From positions 1-57,520 of the forward strand of contig NZ_AKJG01000042.1 in NCBI RefSeq assembly GCF_000282455.1: DNA of 57,520 bases, read 5' to 3'. The position numbers and the translations under genes are program-made. This DNA comes from Pseudomonas sp. GM74 (GTDB lineage: Bacteria > Pseudomonadota > Gammaproteobacteria > Pseudomonadales > Pseudomonadaceae). Positions 7,158 to 15,899 of this stretch are shown here, piece by piece (the stretch's first letter is position 1; every line of letters begins with the position of its first letter). The notes beneath the pieces were generated by a model that worked only from the letters and a program-made list of their open reading frames with translations, was not told the origin of the DNA and made no database searches.

Positions 7158-8135
7158 ATGAGCCCAGCCGAATTGCACGCCGACAGCATCGTTATCGACG
7201 GGCTGATTATCGCCAAGTGGAACCGTGAACTGTTCGAAGACATGCGCAAGGGCGGTTTGACCGCAGCCAACTGCACTGTGTCGGTGTGGGAGGGCTTCCA
7301 GGCCACCGTCAACAACATTGCCGCGAGCCAGAAGCTGATCCGCGAGAACAGCGACCTGGTGATTCCGGTCCGCACCACCGCCGACATCCGTAAAGCCAAG
7401 GAGCAGGGCAAGACCGGCATCCTTTTCGGCTTCCAGAATGCCCACGCCTTTGAAGACCAGATCGGCTATGTCGAGGTGTTCAAGCAACTCGGCGTCGGCA
7501 TCGTGCAGATGTGCTACAACACCCAGAACCTGGTAGGCACCGGCTGCTACGAGCGTGACGGCGGCCTGTCGGGCTTCGGTCGCGAAATCGTCGCCGAGAT
7601 GAACCGGGTTGGCGTGATGTGCGACCTGTCCCACGTCGGTTCCAAGACTTCCGAAGAAGTCATCCTCGAATCGAAGAAACCGGTCTGCTACTCCCACTGC
7701 CTGCCGTCGGGGCTCAAGGAGCACCCGCGCAACAAGTCCGATGAAGAACTCAAGTTCATTGCCGACCACGGTGGCTTTGTTGGCGTGACCATGTTCGCGC
7801 CATTCCTGGCCAAGGGCATCGATTCGACCATCGACGACTACGCCGAAGCCATCGAGTACGTGATGAACATCGTCGGCGAAGACGCCATCGGCATCGGCAC
7901 CGACTTCACCCAGGGCCATGGCCAGGACTTCTTCGAGTACCTGACCCACGACAAGGGCTACGCCCGCCGCCTGACCAGCTTCGGCAAGATCATCAACCCG
8001 CTGGGCATCCGCACCGTGGGCGAGTTCCCGAACCTGACCGAAACCCTGCTCAAGCGCGGCCACTCCGAGCGAGTGGTACGCAAGATCATGGGCGAAAACT
8101 GGGTGAACGTCCTGAAAGACGTTTGGGGCGAATAA
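7158..8135 (+). CDS. membrane-dipeptidase (M19) family protein of the betaine locus
   Basis: 325 residues from the ATG at 7158, preceded by AAGGGGACAGCCTG. The fold is that of renal/membrane dipeptidases: DLSHVGSKT, CYSHCLPSGLKEHPRNKSD and GIGTDFTQG match the second half of the active site. The first metal-binding motif, normally DGHxD, reads DGLIIAK here, and the bridging Glu region reads GFQNAHAF, so several metal ligands are missing. It corresponds to P. aeruginosa PA5396, which heads the dgc cluster; its substrate is unknown. It may be a dipeptidase-derived hydrolase for a betaine-related compound. Confidence 0.8.
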   Translation: MSPAELHADSIVIDGLIIAKWNRELFEDMRKGGLTAANCTVSVWEGFQATVNNIAASQKLIRENSDLVIPVRTTADIRKAKEQGKTGILFGFQNAHAFEDQIGYVEVFKQLGVGIVQMCYNTQNLVGTGCYERDGGLSGFGREIVAEMNRVGVMCDLSHVGSKTSEEVILESKKPVCYSHCLPSGLKEHPRNKSDEELKFIADHGGFVGVTMFAPFLAKGIDSTIDDYAEAIEYVMNIVGEDAIGIGTDFTQGHGQDFFEYLTHDKGYARRLTSFGKIINPLGIRTVGEFPNLTETLLKRGHSERVVRKIMGENWVNVLKDVWGE

Positions 8136-8158
8136 GCCCACTTTGAACAACGATCCCT

Positions 8159-8261
8159 TGTAGCAGCTGCCGAGGTACGACGCTGCGTCGGGCTGCGAAG
8201 CGGCCCCCGAGGGCGGTCCTACGGACACGCAACGCAGCCTCGTACCTCGGCAGCTGCTACG
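8159..8261. repeat. GCAGCTGC-type palindromic repeat
   Basis: TGTAGCAGCTGCCGAGGTACGA is matched inverted by the segment ending CTCGGCAGCTGCTAC. This is a second repeat family distinct from the GTGGGAGC REPs; four other copies lie in the window (23691, 30712, 33183, 42330). Confidence 0.9.
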
Positions 8262-8297
8262 CAAAACACACAACGAATTTTCTGGAGTTAAGTTTCC

Positions 8298-8828
8298 ATG
8301 GCCAAGATCGCCCCGCAATTGCCAATCGAAGTCGACAGCGAAACCGGTGTCTGGACCTCCGACGCCCTGCCGATGCTGTACGTGCCGCGCCATTTCTTCG
8401 TCAACAACCACATGGGCATCGAGGAAGTGCTGGGCGCCGAAGCCTATGCCGAAATCCTCTACAAGGCCGGCTACAAGTCCGCCTGGCACTGGTGTGAAAA
8501 AGAAGCCGAATGCCACGGCCTGGAAGGCGTCGCGGTGTTCGAGCACTACATGAAACGCCTGTCGCAGCGCGGCTGGGGCCTGTTCAAGATCCAGGACATC
8601 GACCTCGACAAAGGCACCGCCAGCGTCAAGCTCGAACACTCGGCATTCGTCTACGTGTACGGCAAGGTCGGGCGCAAGGTCGACTACATGTTCACTGGCT
8701 GGTTTGCAGGGGCGATGGACCAGATCCTCGCCGCTCGCGGCAGCAAGATCCGCACCGTGGCCGAACAAGTCTACGGTGGCTCCGAAGAGGGCCACGAAGA
8801 CGGCTTGTTCACCGTCAAGCCGTTGTAA
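8298..8828 (+). CDS. DUF5943 (4VR-like) protein of the dgc operon
   Basis: A 176-residue cytoplasmic protein, homologue of P. aeruginosa PA5397. The pattern (HWCEKEAECHGLEG, RGWGLFKIQDID, FTGWFAGAMDQILA, TVAEQVYGG) is that of the V4R/4-vinyl-reductase-like ligand-binding fold, here without the terminal cysteine cluster seen in metal-binding V4R proteins. It begins 15 bases upstream of dgcA and is certainly co-transcribed with it. An accessory or maturation role for the dimethylglycine demethylase is an inference from this invariant position. Confidence 0.8.
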   Translation: MAKIAPQLPIEVDSETGVWTSDALPMLYVPRHFFVNNHMGIEEVLGAEAYAEILYKAGYKSAWHWCEKEAECHGLEGVAVFEHYMKRLSQRGWGLFKIQDIDLDKGTASVKLEHSAFVYVYGKVGRKVDYMFTGWFAGAMDQILAARGSKIRTVAEQVYGGSEEGHEDGLFTVKPL

Positions 8829-8843
8829 GTCGAGGAACCCGCC

Positions 8844-10904
8844 ATGGCTTTCGAAGCAATGTTCCAGCCGATCCAGATCGGCAAACTGACCATCCGCAAC
8901 CGCGTGCTCAGCACCGCGCACGCCGAGGTCTATGCCACCGACGGCGGCATGACCACCGATCGGTACGTCAAGTACTACGAAGAGAAAGCCAAGGGCGGGA
9001 TCGGCCTGGCGATTTGCGGCGGTTCGTCCGTGGTGGCCATCGACAGTCCGCAGGAATGGTGGAGTTCGGTGAACCTGTCCACCGACCGCATCATTCCGCA
9101 CTTCCAGAATCTGGCCGATGCCATGCATAAGCACGGCGCCAAGATCATGATCCAGATTACCCACATGGGCCGTCGCTCGCGTTGGGACGGCTTCAACTGG
9201 CCGACGCTGATGTCGCCGTCGGGTGTGCGCGAGCCGGTGCACCGTGCCACTTGCAAAACCATCGAGCCGGAAGAGATCTGGCGGGTGATCGGTAACTACG
9301 CTCAAGCGGCCCGCCGCGCCAAGGCCGGTGGCCTGGACGGTGTCGAACTGTCGGCGGTGCATCAGCACATGATCGACCAGTTCTGGAGCCCGCGGGTCAA
9401 CAAGCGTACCGACGAATGGGGCGGCACCTTCGAAGGCCGGATGAAGTTCGGTCTGGAAGTCTTGAAAGCCGTACGCGCCGAGGTCGGTGACGATTTCTGC
9501 GTGGGCATGCGCATCTGTGGTGACGAGTTCCACCCGGATGGCCTGTCCCACGAAGACATGAAGCAGATCGCCAAGTATTACGACGATACCGGCATGCTCG
9601 ACTTCATCGGCGTCGTGGGTTCGGGTTGCGACACCCACAACACCCTGGCCAACGTGATTCCGAACATGAGCTATCCGCCGGAGCCGTTCCTGCACCTGGC
9701 TGCCGGCATCAAGGAAGTGGTCAAGGTTCCAGTGCTGCACGCGCAGAACATCAAGGACCCGAACCAGGCCACGCGTATCCTGGAAGGCGGTTACGTCGAC
9801 ATGGTCGGCATGACCCGCGCGCACATCGCCGACCCGCACCTGATCGCCAAGATCAAAATGGGCCAGATCGACCAGATCAAACAATGCGTCGGTGCCAACT
9901 ACTGCATCGACCGTCAGTATCAGGGCCTGGATGTGCTGTGCATTCAGAACGCTGCTACCTCTCGTGAATACATGGGCCTGCCGCACATCATCGAAAAAAC
10001 CACTGGCGTGAAACGCAAGGTGGTGGTGGTCGGCGCCGGTCCTGCCGGGATGGAGGCCGCCCGCGTGGCCGCCGAGCGTGGCCACGACGTGACCCTGTTC
10101 GAGAAAAAGGAATTCATCGGCGGGCAGATCACCACCGCATCGAAAGCCCCGCAACGGGACCAGATCGCCGGTATCACCCGCTGGTATCAACTGGAACTGG
10201 CGCGGTTGAAAGTCGACCTGCGCCTGGGTACCGCGGCTGACGCGCCAACCATCATGGACCTGCGTCCGGACGTGGTGGTGCTGGCCGTCGGCGGTCATCC
10301 GTTCATCGAGCAGAACGAACACTGGGGCGCGGCTGAAGGCCTGGTGGTCAGCAGTTGGGACATCCTCGACGGCAAGGTTGCACCGGGCAAGAACGTGCTG
10401 GTCTACGACACCATTTGCGAATTCACCGGCATGTCGACCGCTGACTTCATCGCGGACAAGGGCAGCCAGGTCGAGATCGTTACCGACGACATCAAGCCGG
10501 GCGTCGCCATCGGGGGTACATCGTTCCCGACTTACTACCGCAGCATGTACCCGAAAGAAGTGATCATGACCGGCGACATGATGCTGGAGAAGGTCTACCG
10601 CGAAGGCGACAAGCTGGTGGCGGTACTGGAAAACGAATACACCGGTGCCAAAGAGGAGCGGGTGGTTGACCAGGTGGTCGTGGAAAACGGCGTGCGTCCG
10701 GACGAAGAAATCTACTACGCGCTGAAGGAAGGCTCGCGCAACAAAGGCCAGATCGACGTCGAAGCCTTGTTCGCGATCAAGCCGCAACCTTGCCTGGAGC
10801 AGAGCGGCGACGGCTACCTGTTGTTCCGCATCGGCGACTGCGTGGCCCAGCGTAACGTGCACGCGGCGATCTATGACGCGCTGCGGTTGTGCAAGGATTT
10901 CTAA
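8844..10904 (+). CDS. dgcA: dimethylglycine demethylase, flavoprotein subunit A
   Basis: A 686-residue protein of the trimethylamine dehydrogenase/old-yellow-enzyme class. Residues 1-340 are an FMN TIM barrel (NRVLSTAHAEVYATDGG, ITHMGRRSRWDG, GVELSAVHQHMIDQFWSP), followed by an iron-sulfur segment and an FAD/NAD(P) half with VVVVGAGPAGMEAARVAAER. The iron-sulfur loop reads CVGANYC-x11-C, where the classical family has CxxCxxC-x11-C, so one expected cysteine is alanine. DgcA converts dimethylglycine to sarcosine with DgcB and an ETF. Start ATG 8844 follows GAGGAACCCGCC. Expression in P. aeruginosa depends on GbdR. Confidence 0.92.
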   Translation: MAFEAMFQPIQIGKLTIRNRVLSTAHAEVYATDGGMTTDRYVKYYEEKAKGGIGLAICGGSSVVAIDSPQEWWSSVNLSTDRIIPHFQNLADAMHKHGAKIMIQITHMGRRSRWDGFNWPTLMSPSGVREPVHRATCKTIEPEEIWRVIGNYAQAARRAKAGGLDGVELSAVHQHMIDQFWSPRVNKRTDEWGGTFEGRMKFGLEVLKAVRAEVGDDFCVGMRICGDEFHPDGLSHEDMKQIAKYYDDTGMLDFIGVVGSGCDTHNTLANVIPNMSYPPEPFLHLAAGIKEVVKVPVLHAQNIKDPNQATRILEGGYVDMVGMTRAHIADPHLIAKIKMGQIDQIKQCVGANYCIDRQYQGLDVLCIQNAATSREYMGLPHIIEKTTGVKRKVVVVGAGPAGMEAARVAAERGHDVTLFEKKEFIGGQITTASKAPQRDQIAGITRWYQLELARLKVDLRLGTAADAPTIMDLRPDVVVLAVGGHPFIEQNEHWGAAEGLVVSSWDILDGKVAPGKNVLVYDTICEFTGMSTADFIADKGSQVEIVTDDIKPGVAIGGTSFPTYYRSMYPKEVIMTGDMMLEKVYREGDKLVAVLENEYTGAKEERVVDQVVVENGVRPDEEIYYALKEGSRNKGQIDVEALFAIKPQPCLEQSGDGYLLFRIGDCVAQRNVHAAIYDALRLCKDF

Positions 10905-10920
10905 AGGCTGCACTTGACCC

Positions 10921-11010
10921 TGTGGGAGCGGGCTTGCCCGCGAATGCAATCTGTCTGCCGACATTGATGTCGACTGACCCACCGCTTTCGCGGGCAAGCC
11001 CGCTCCCACA
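10921..11010. repeat. REPIN between dgcA and dgcB
   Basis: TGTGGGAGCGGGCTTGCCCG and its inverted complement with a 38-40 base spacer, placed inside the dgc operon. Confidence 0.93.
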
Positions 11011-11058
11011 GGAACCGCCGACCGCGTTTTTCCAAGATGTACTGGTGGGAGCTTCACC

Positions 11059-13008
11059 ATGTTGAACACCCTTCTTCCAATCCTGTTGTTCGCTGCCCTC
11101 GGCCTTGGTGTCCTGGGCGCGTTTCGGCGGGTGGCCATGTGGCGCCGGGGCCGGGCTTCGAAAGTCGACCTGATCGGTGGCCTGCTGGCCATGCCCAAGC
11201 GCTACATGGTCGACTTGCACCATGTGGTGGCGCGGGACAAATACATTGCCAACACCCACGTCGCTACGGCCGGCGGTGCGGTGGCGTCCATCGTGCTGGC
11301 GATTCTGGTGCATGGTTTCGGCCTGCATAACCGCTTCCTCGGCTATGCGCTGTTGCTGATGACGGCGATCATGTTCGTCGGCGGGATCTTTGTTTACCTG
11401 CGTCGACGCAACCCGCCGGCGCGCCTGTCGAAAGGCCCGTGGATGCGCCTGCCGAAAAGCCTGCTGGCGTTCTCGGCTTCGTTCTTCCTGTTGACCCTGC
11501 CGGTGGCCGGGATCCTCCCGGAAAACTTCGGTGGCTGGCTGTTGGCGGCGATTCTCGGGGTTGGCGTGTTGTGGGGCGTGTCGGAACTGTTCTTCGGCAT
11601 GACCTGGGGCGGGCCGATGAAGCACGCCTTCGCCGGTGCGCTGCACCTGGCCTGGCACCGTCGCGCCGAGCGTTTCGGTGGTGGTCGTTCCACGGGCCTC
11701 AAGCCTCTGGACTTGAACGACCCGACTGCGCCACTGGGCGTCGAAAAACCCAAGGATTTCACCTGGAACCAGTTGCTCGGCTTCGACGCCTGTGTGCAGT
11801 GCGGTAAATGCGAAGCCGCGTGCCCGGCGTTCGCCGCCGGTCAGCCGCTGAACCCGAAAAAACTGATTCAGGACATGGTCGTCGGCCTGGCCGGTGGCAC
11901 CGATGCCAAGTTCGCCGGCAGCCCGTATCCGGGCAAACCGATTGGTGAGCACGCCGGTAATCCGCATCAACCGATCGTCAACGGTCTGGTGGATGCCGAG
12001 ACCCTGTGGTCGTGCACCACCTGCCGCGCCTGCGTCGAGGAATGCCCGATGATGATCGAGCACGTCGATGCCATTGTCGACATGCGCCGTCATCTGACCC
12101 TGGAAAAAGGCGCGACCCCGAACAAGGGGGCCGAAGTCCTGGAGAACCTGATCGCCACCGACAACCCGGGCGGTTTCGCACCGGGCGGGCGGATGAACTG
12201 GGCGGCGGATTTGAACCTCAATTTGCTCAGCGAAAAGAAATCCACCGACGTGCTGTTCTGGGTCGGCGACGGTGCGTTCGACATGCGCAACCAGCGCACT
12301 CTGCGTGCCTTCGTCAAAGTGCTGAAAGCGGCCAAGGTCGACTTCGCAGTGCTTGGCCTTGAAGAGCGTGACAGTGGTGACGTGGCACGACGCCTGGGCG
12401 ACGAAGCGACCTTCCAGCTGTTGGCCAAACGCAACATCCAGACCCTGGCCAAGTACAGCTTCAACCGCATCGTCACCTGCGATCCTCACAGTTTCCACGT
12501 GCTGAAGAACGAGTACGGCGCCTTCGATGGCAACTACCTGGTGCAGCACCACAGCACCTACATGGCGGAAATCATCGATGCTGGCGCGCTCAATCTCGGT
12601 CAGCACAAAGGCGACAGCGTTACTTATCACGACCCGTGCTACCTCGGCCGCTACAACGGCGAATACGAGGCGCCGCGTCAGGTCCTGCGCGCCCTGGGGA
12701 TCGAAGTGAAAGAGATGCAACGTTCCGGCTTCCGCTCCCGCTGCTGCGGCGGTGGCGGCGGCGCGCCGATCACCGACATTCCCGGCAAGCAGCGGATTCC
12801 CGACATGCGCATGGAGGACATCCGTGAAACCGGCGCCGAACTGGTGGCAGTGGGTTGTCCACAGTGCACCGCGATGCTCGAAGGCGTGGTCGAACCACGG
12901 CCGTTGATCAAGGACATCGCCGAACTGGTGGCTGATGCGCTGCTCGAAGACGCCGCGCCGGGAAAGCCTTCGGCACCGGCCAAACGTGAACCTGCGGAGG
13001 TGCACTGA
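11059..13008 (+). CDS. dgcB: dimethylglycine demethylase iron-sulfur membrane subunit
   Basis: A 649-residue protein. The N-terminal 190 residues hold several hydrophobic helices (TLLPILLFAALGLG; the TAGGAVASIVLAILVHGF region; LLLMTAIMFVGGIFVYL; LLAAILGVGVLWGV). There follow two 4Fe-4S motifs (CVQCGKCEAACPAF and CTTCRACVEECP) and a heterodisulfide-reductase-like CCG region (DPCYLGRYNGEYE, SRCCGGGGG, VGCPQCTAMLEG). It likely passes electrons from DgcA or the ETF toward quinone, an inference from the GlpC/HdrD-like architecture. Its stop codon overlaps the start of the next gene (TGATG). Confidence 0.9.
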   Translation: MLNTLLPILLFAALGLGVLGAFRRVAMWRRGRASKVDLIGGLLAMPKRYMVDLHHVVARDKYIANTHVATAGGAVASIVLAILVHGFGLHNRFLGYALLLMTAIMFVGGIFVYLRRRNPPARLSKGPWMRLPKSLLAFSASFFLLTLPVAGILPENFGGWLLAAILGVGVLWGVSELFFGMTWGGPMKHAFAGALHLAWHRRAERFGGGRSTGLKPLDLNDPTAPLGVEKPKDFTWNQLLGFDACVQCGKCEAACPAFAAGQPLNPKKLIQDMVVGLAGGTDAKFAGSPYPGKPIGEHAGNPHQPIVNGLVDAETLWSCTTCRACVEECPMMIEHVDAIVDMRRHLTLEKGATPNKGAEVLENLIATDNPGGFAPGGRMNWAADLNLNLLSEKKSTDVLFWVGDGAFDMRNQRTLRAFVKVLKAAKVDFAVLGLEERDSGDVARRLGDEATFQLLAKRNIQTLAKYSFNRIVTCDPHSFHVLKNEYGAFDGNYLVQHHSTYMAEIIDAGALNLGQHKGDSVTYHDPCYLGRYNGEYEAPRQVLRALGIEVKEMQRSGFRSRCCGGGGGAPITDIPGKQRIPDMRMEDIRETGAELVAVGCPQCTAMLEGVVEPRPLIKDIAELVADALLEDAAPGKPSAPAKREPAEVH

Positions 13009-14228
13009 TGAGCGACATTATCCGCCGCGACCCACGGGCCGAATGGATCGCCCGCAACCGTCTGCACCCGCTGCACGCGGCCATGCAGCCGGCGCAACAC
13101 AGCTGGATGGGGCCTAACGGTGTCATCCGCAAGAATCCTCATGGCATCGGTTTCATTGGCCCCAACGGCATCAAGCGTATCGATCGTAGCGGCGCTCAGC
13201 AGGGTGGAGCGACAAAACGTTCAGCCGCTGTTGAGGTGCAATTGCCGCTACATCAGGTGGCCGCGCCGGCGTTTTACATCAGCGTGGTGCCGGACATGGT
13301 CGGTGGCCGCTTGAGCAGCCACGACCGTGACCTGCTGGGCCTGGCCCATCAACTGGCCGGCAAGGACGGCGCGGTGCTGGCCGTGGTCTTCGGTGAGCAC
13401 AAGGAAAACGCTTTCGCCACGGCTGGCGTGGATCGCTTGCTGGTGCTGAAAGGCGACGAGTTTAGCGGTTATGCACCGGAACAACGGGTCCAGGGACTGC
13501 GGGCTGTGGATAACCAGTTCAGCCCACGTCATTGGTTGCTGCCGGACAGCCGCAGCGGTGGTGGTGAGTTGGGTCGACGCTTTGCCGCCGCATTGGGCGA
13601 ACGCCCGGCCACGCGGGTCTGGCAGGTCAAGGATCAGGAGTGCATCGGCCGCGCCGGTGCGGGTTTGCAAGACCTTGCGCGTCCCGTGGCTCGCTTGATT
13701 CTGGCCGCTGCCGAATGCGCCGAACCGGTCAGCGAAACCCGTCACGAAGCCTTGCCCGTGGAGTTATCCACAACCGTGGCACGCAGCCTGTCGCGGATCG
13801 AAGATCTGGGCGCAGTGGCCGTCGATCCGGCGGCAATCCCCATGGCCGAAGCCGAGTTCATTTTCTCCGGCGGCAACGGGGTCAAGGACTGGGGACTTTT
13901 CCACAGGACCGCCGAGGCCCTTGGCGCGACCGAAGGTGCCTCCCGGGTGGCGGTGGACGACGGCTTCATGGCCCGCGACCGCCAGGTCGGCGCGTCCGGT
14001 ACCTGGGTCACCGCACGGGTCTATGTGGCGGTGGGGATTTCCGGGGCGATCCAGCACCTGCAAGGCATTGGTGCCTGCGACAAGGTGGTGGCGATCAACC
14101 TCGACCCTGGCTGCGACATGATCAAGCGCGCGGACCTCTCGGTGATCGGTGAGAGCGCGGAGATTCTTCAAGCCTTGATCGAGGCGGTAGAGGCTTACCG
14201 CAACGACGCCAAGCGCGATGCGGCTTAA
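13008..14228 (+). CDS. electron transfer flavoprotein alpha subunit, betaine-locus type
   Basis: A 406-residue EtfA homologue, about 90 longer than housekeeping EtfA owing to an N-terminal extension (HPLHAAMQPAQHSWMGPNG, NPHGIGFIGPNGIK). The FAD-binding C-terminal domain shows GISGAIQHLQGIGACDKVV and INLDPGCDMIKRADL. The gene starts at the overlap with dgcB and precedes the beta subunit by 15 bases, matching PA5400 of P. aeruginosa. Role: accepts electrons from dimethylglycine (and perhaps sarcosine) demethylation and passes them to the respiratory chain. This appears to be a pathway-specific ETF rather than the general fatty-acid ETF. Confidence 0.88.
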   Translation: MSDIIRRDPRAEWIARNRLHPLHAAMQPAQHSWMGPNGVIRKNPHGIGFIGPNGIKRIDRSGAQQGGATKRSAAVEVQLPLHQVAAPAFYISVVPDMVGGRLSSHDRDLLGLAHQLAGKDGAVLAVVFGEHKENAFATAGVDRLLVLKGDEFSGYAPEQRVQGLRAVDNQFSPRHWLLPDSRSGGGELGRRFAAALGERPATRVWQVKDQECIGRAGAGLQDLARPVARLILAAAECAEPVSETRHEALPVELSTTVARSLSRIEDLGAVAVDPAAIPMAEAEFIFSGGNGVKDWGLFHRTAEALGATEGASRVAVDDGFMARDRQVGASGTWVTARVYVAVGISGAIQHLQGIGACDKVVAINLDPGCDMIKRADLSVIGESAEILQALIEAVEAYRNDAKRDAA

Positions 14229-14243
14229 GGGAAGGAAAGGGTT

Positions 14244-15014
14244 ATGAGCACGAAAATCATCAGCCTGGTGTCGATCGGCGCCCACCCGACATCCGGTCGG
14301 CCGCGTCGCGCGGAGCAGGATGCGCGGGCGGTTGAACTGGGCCTGCAATTGGCTGGGGATAACTTGCAGGTGCTGCATGCCGGTGACATCGCCGAGCCAG
14401 CCTTGCGCGCTTACCTGGGCATGGGGCTCGAACAGCTGCATGTGCTCGAGCAACCGCAAGGCGCCGATGCGCTGCCGGCATTGACCGAGTATCTGCGTGA
14501 TGCCGGGGCGCAGGTGGTGTTGACCGGCAGCCAGGCGGAAACCGGTGAAGGTTCGGGCATGTTGCCCTTCCTGCTGGCCGAAAGCCTGGGCTGGCCGCTG
14601 GTGGTGGGGCTGGCGCAGGTCGAGTCCATCGATGGCGGTTCGGCGCTAGTGTTGCAAGCTTTGCCCCGTGGTCAACGTCGGCGGCTGAAGGTGCGCCTGC
14701 CGTTTGTGGCGACGGTGGATAACGCCGCACCCAAGCCTCGACAGAGCGCTTACGGCCCGGCTCGACGCGGCGTGCTGCAAGCACAGGACGTCGAGGTCAT
14801 CGACGATGAGCTGCTCGCGGTCGCCAGCCTGCAACCGGCCAAGCCACGGCCCAAGCGCCTGAAGGTGATCAAGGCCAAGAGTGGCGCCGACCGCATGAAA
14901 GCCGCAACGGCCAAGGCCAGTGGTGGAGGCGGGCAGGTGCTCAAGGGCGTTACGGCACAAGCGGGGGCTGAAGCGATCCTCAAGTTGCTGATTGAAGAAG
15001 GTGTGGTCCGCTGA
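14244..15014 (+). CDS. electron transfer flavoprotein beta subunit, betaine-locus type
   Basis: A 256-residue EtfB homologue (PA5401-like). It begins MSTKIISLVSIGAHPTSGRP, with EQDARAVELGLQLAG and TGSQAETGEGSGMLPFLLAE, the AMP-binding region of ETF beta. A good ribosome site (GGAAGGAAAGGGTT) precedes the ATG. It is the last gene of the dgc cluster and is followed by a REPIN. Confidence 0.87.
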   Translation: MSTKIISLVSIGAHPTSGRPRRAEQDARAVELGLQLAGDNLQVLHAGDIAEPALRAYLGMGLEQLHVLEQPQGADALPALTEYLRDAGAQVVLTGSQAETGEGSGMLPFLLAESLGWPLVVGLAQVESIDGGSALVLQALPRGQRRRLKVRLPFVATVDNAAPKPRQSAYGPARRGVLQAQDVEVIDDELLAVASLQPAKPRPKRLKVIKAKSGADRMKAATAKASGGGGQVLKGVTAQAGAEAILKLLIEEGVVR

Positions 15015-15036
15015 CAAATAGTCACCCTGGATCAAA

Positions 15037-15126
15037 TGTGGGAGCGGGCTTGCTCGCGAAGGTGGTGTGTCAGTCGACACGAATATTGCCTGGCCCGCCG
15101 CTTTCGCGAGCAAGCCCGCTCCCACA
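15037..15126. repeat. REPIN after the dgc operon
   Basis: TGTGGGAGCGGGCTTGCTCG and its inverted complement separated by about 40 bases. Confidence 0.93.
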
Positions 15127-15162
15127 GAAAAGCTTCATCTCACCGACATTTATGGGGGAACA

Positions 15163-15729
15163 ATGGCAGTTGCATTTCGTTCGGCAGTGCGCGCGGATGC
15201 GCGTGAGATTGCGCGCTTGTTCCAGATTTCATCCGAGGGCGCTTCAGATTACATCTGGAGCCAGATCGCAGAGCCCGGCCAGGATCTGTTGGATGTCGGC
15301 GCCATTCGCTATGCACGCGACGACGTGGACTTCTCCTACCAGAACTGCCTGATTGCCGAGGCCGATGGCCAGGTCATAGGCATGATGCACAGCTATGTGA
15401 TGCGTCACGACCCCTTGGCGGTGCCGACGACTGATCCGGTACTGGCGCCTTACGCCGACATGGAAGTGCCCGATACCCTGTACATCTCCAGCCTGGCCCT
15501 GCATGAAGGCTGGCGCAACCGGGGGCTGGGCGTGCGGTTTCTCGCCCATGCTCAAGAACGTGCCGATCAACTGGGGCTCAATGGCCTGAGCCTGATCGAC
15601 TATGCCGCCAACACTGGCGCCCGGCGTTTTTACGAGCGGCACGGTTTCGGGATCATCAAGACCTGCCAGGTCACACCCCATCCGATGATTCGCGTCACCG
15701 GTGACGCCTATCTTATGCACAGGCCCTGA
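15163..15729 (+). CDS. GNAT-family N-acetyltransferase
   Basis: 188 residues from the ATG at 15163, which has GGGGGAACA in front; the frame is open further upstream into the REPIN but without support. The GNAT acetyl-CoA loop is visible as WRNRGLGVRFLAHA, with a preceding LYISSLALHEG strand and the C-terminal NTGARRFYERHGF motif. The substrate is unknown. It conserves position beside the betaine genes in related species but has no obvious catabolic role. Confidence 0.85.
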   Translation: MAVAFRSAVRADAREIARLFQISSEGASDYIWSQIAEPGQDLLDVGAIRYARDDVDFSYQNCLIAEADGQVIGMMHSYVMRHDPLAVPTTDPVLAPYADMEVPDTLYISSLALHEGWRNRGLGVRFLAHAQERADQLGLNGLSLIDYAANTGARRFYERHGFGIIKTCQVTPHPMIRVTGDAYLMHRP

Positions 15730-15899
15730 GCTTGCCCGAGCGCTCGACCGGCGACGGTTATCCACAACGCCGCAAACCCTCGTTCCCGTCCCGCGCTGAC
15801 GGGGGCGGTGAGCTACAGTTCTCTATGCGCTGATCAAGGGTGCGACACGCTTTCGGGAGGTTTCAGACATTCAGCGCTGACTCATAAACCCCGGTTTTT

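Noticed and set aside
6921..11198. A very long open frame (over 1400 codons) on the minus strand
   Set aside because: It is antisense to the dipeptidase, DUF5943 and dgcA genes, whose proteins are clearly conserved. Strong G/C third-position bias leaves antisense frames free of stops. The product has no recognisable domain and is rich in His, Val and Asp as expected of such shadows.
10777..13005. Minus-strand open frame of over 700 codons
   Set aside because: Shadow of dgcB, which carries unmistakable iron-sulfur motifs.
13764..13772. Perfect DnaA box TTATCCACA inside the ETF alpha gene
   Set aside because: A single copy in coding sequence, expected by chance at this frequency; not linked to the module seen at 17 kb.
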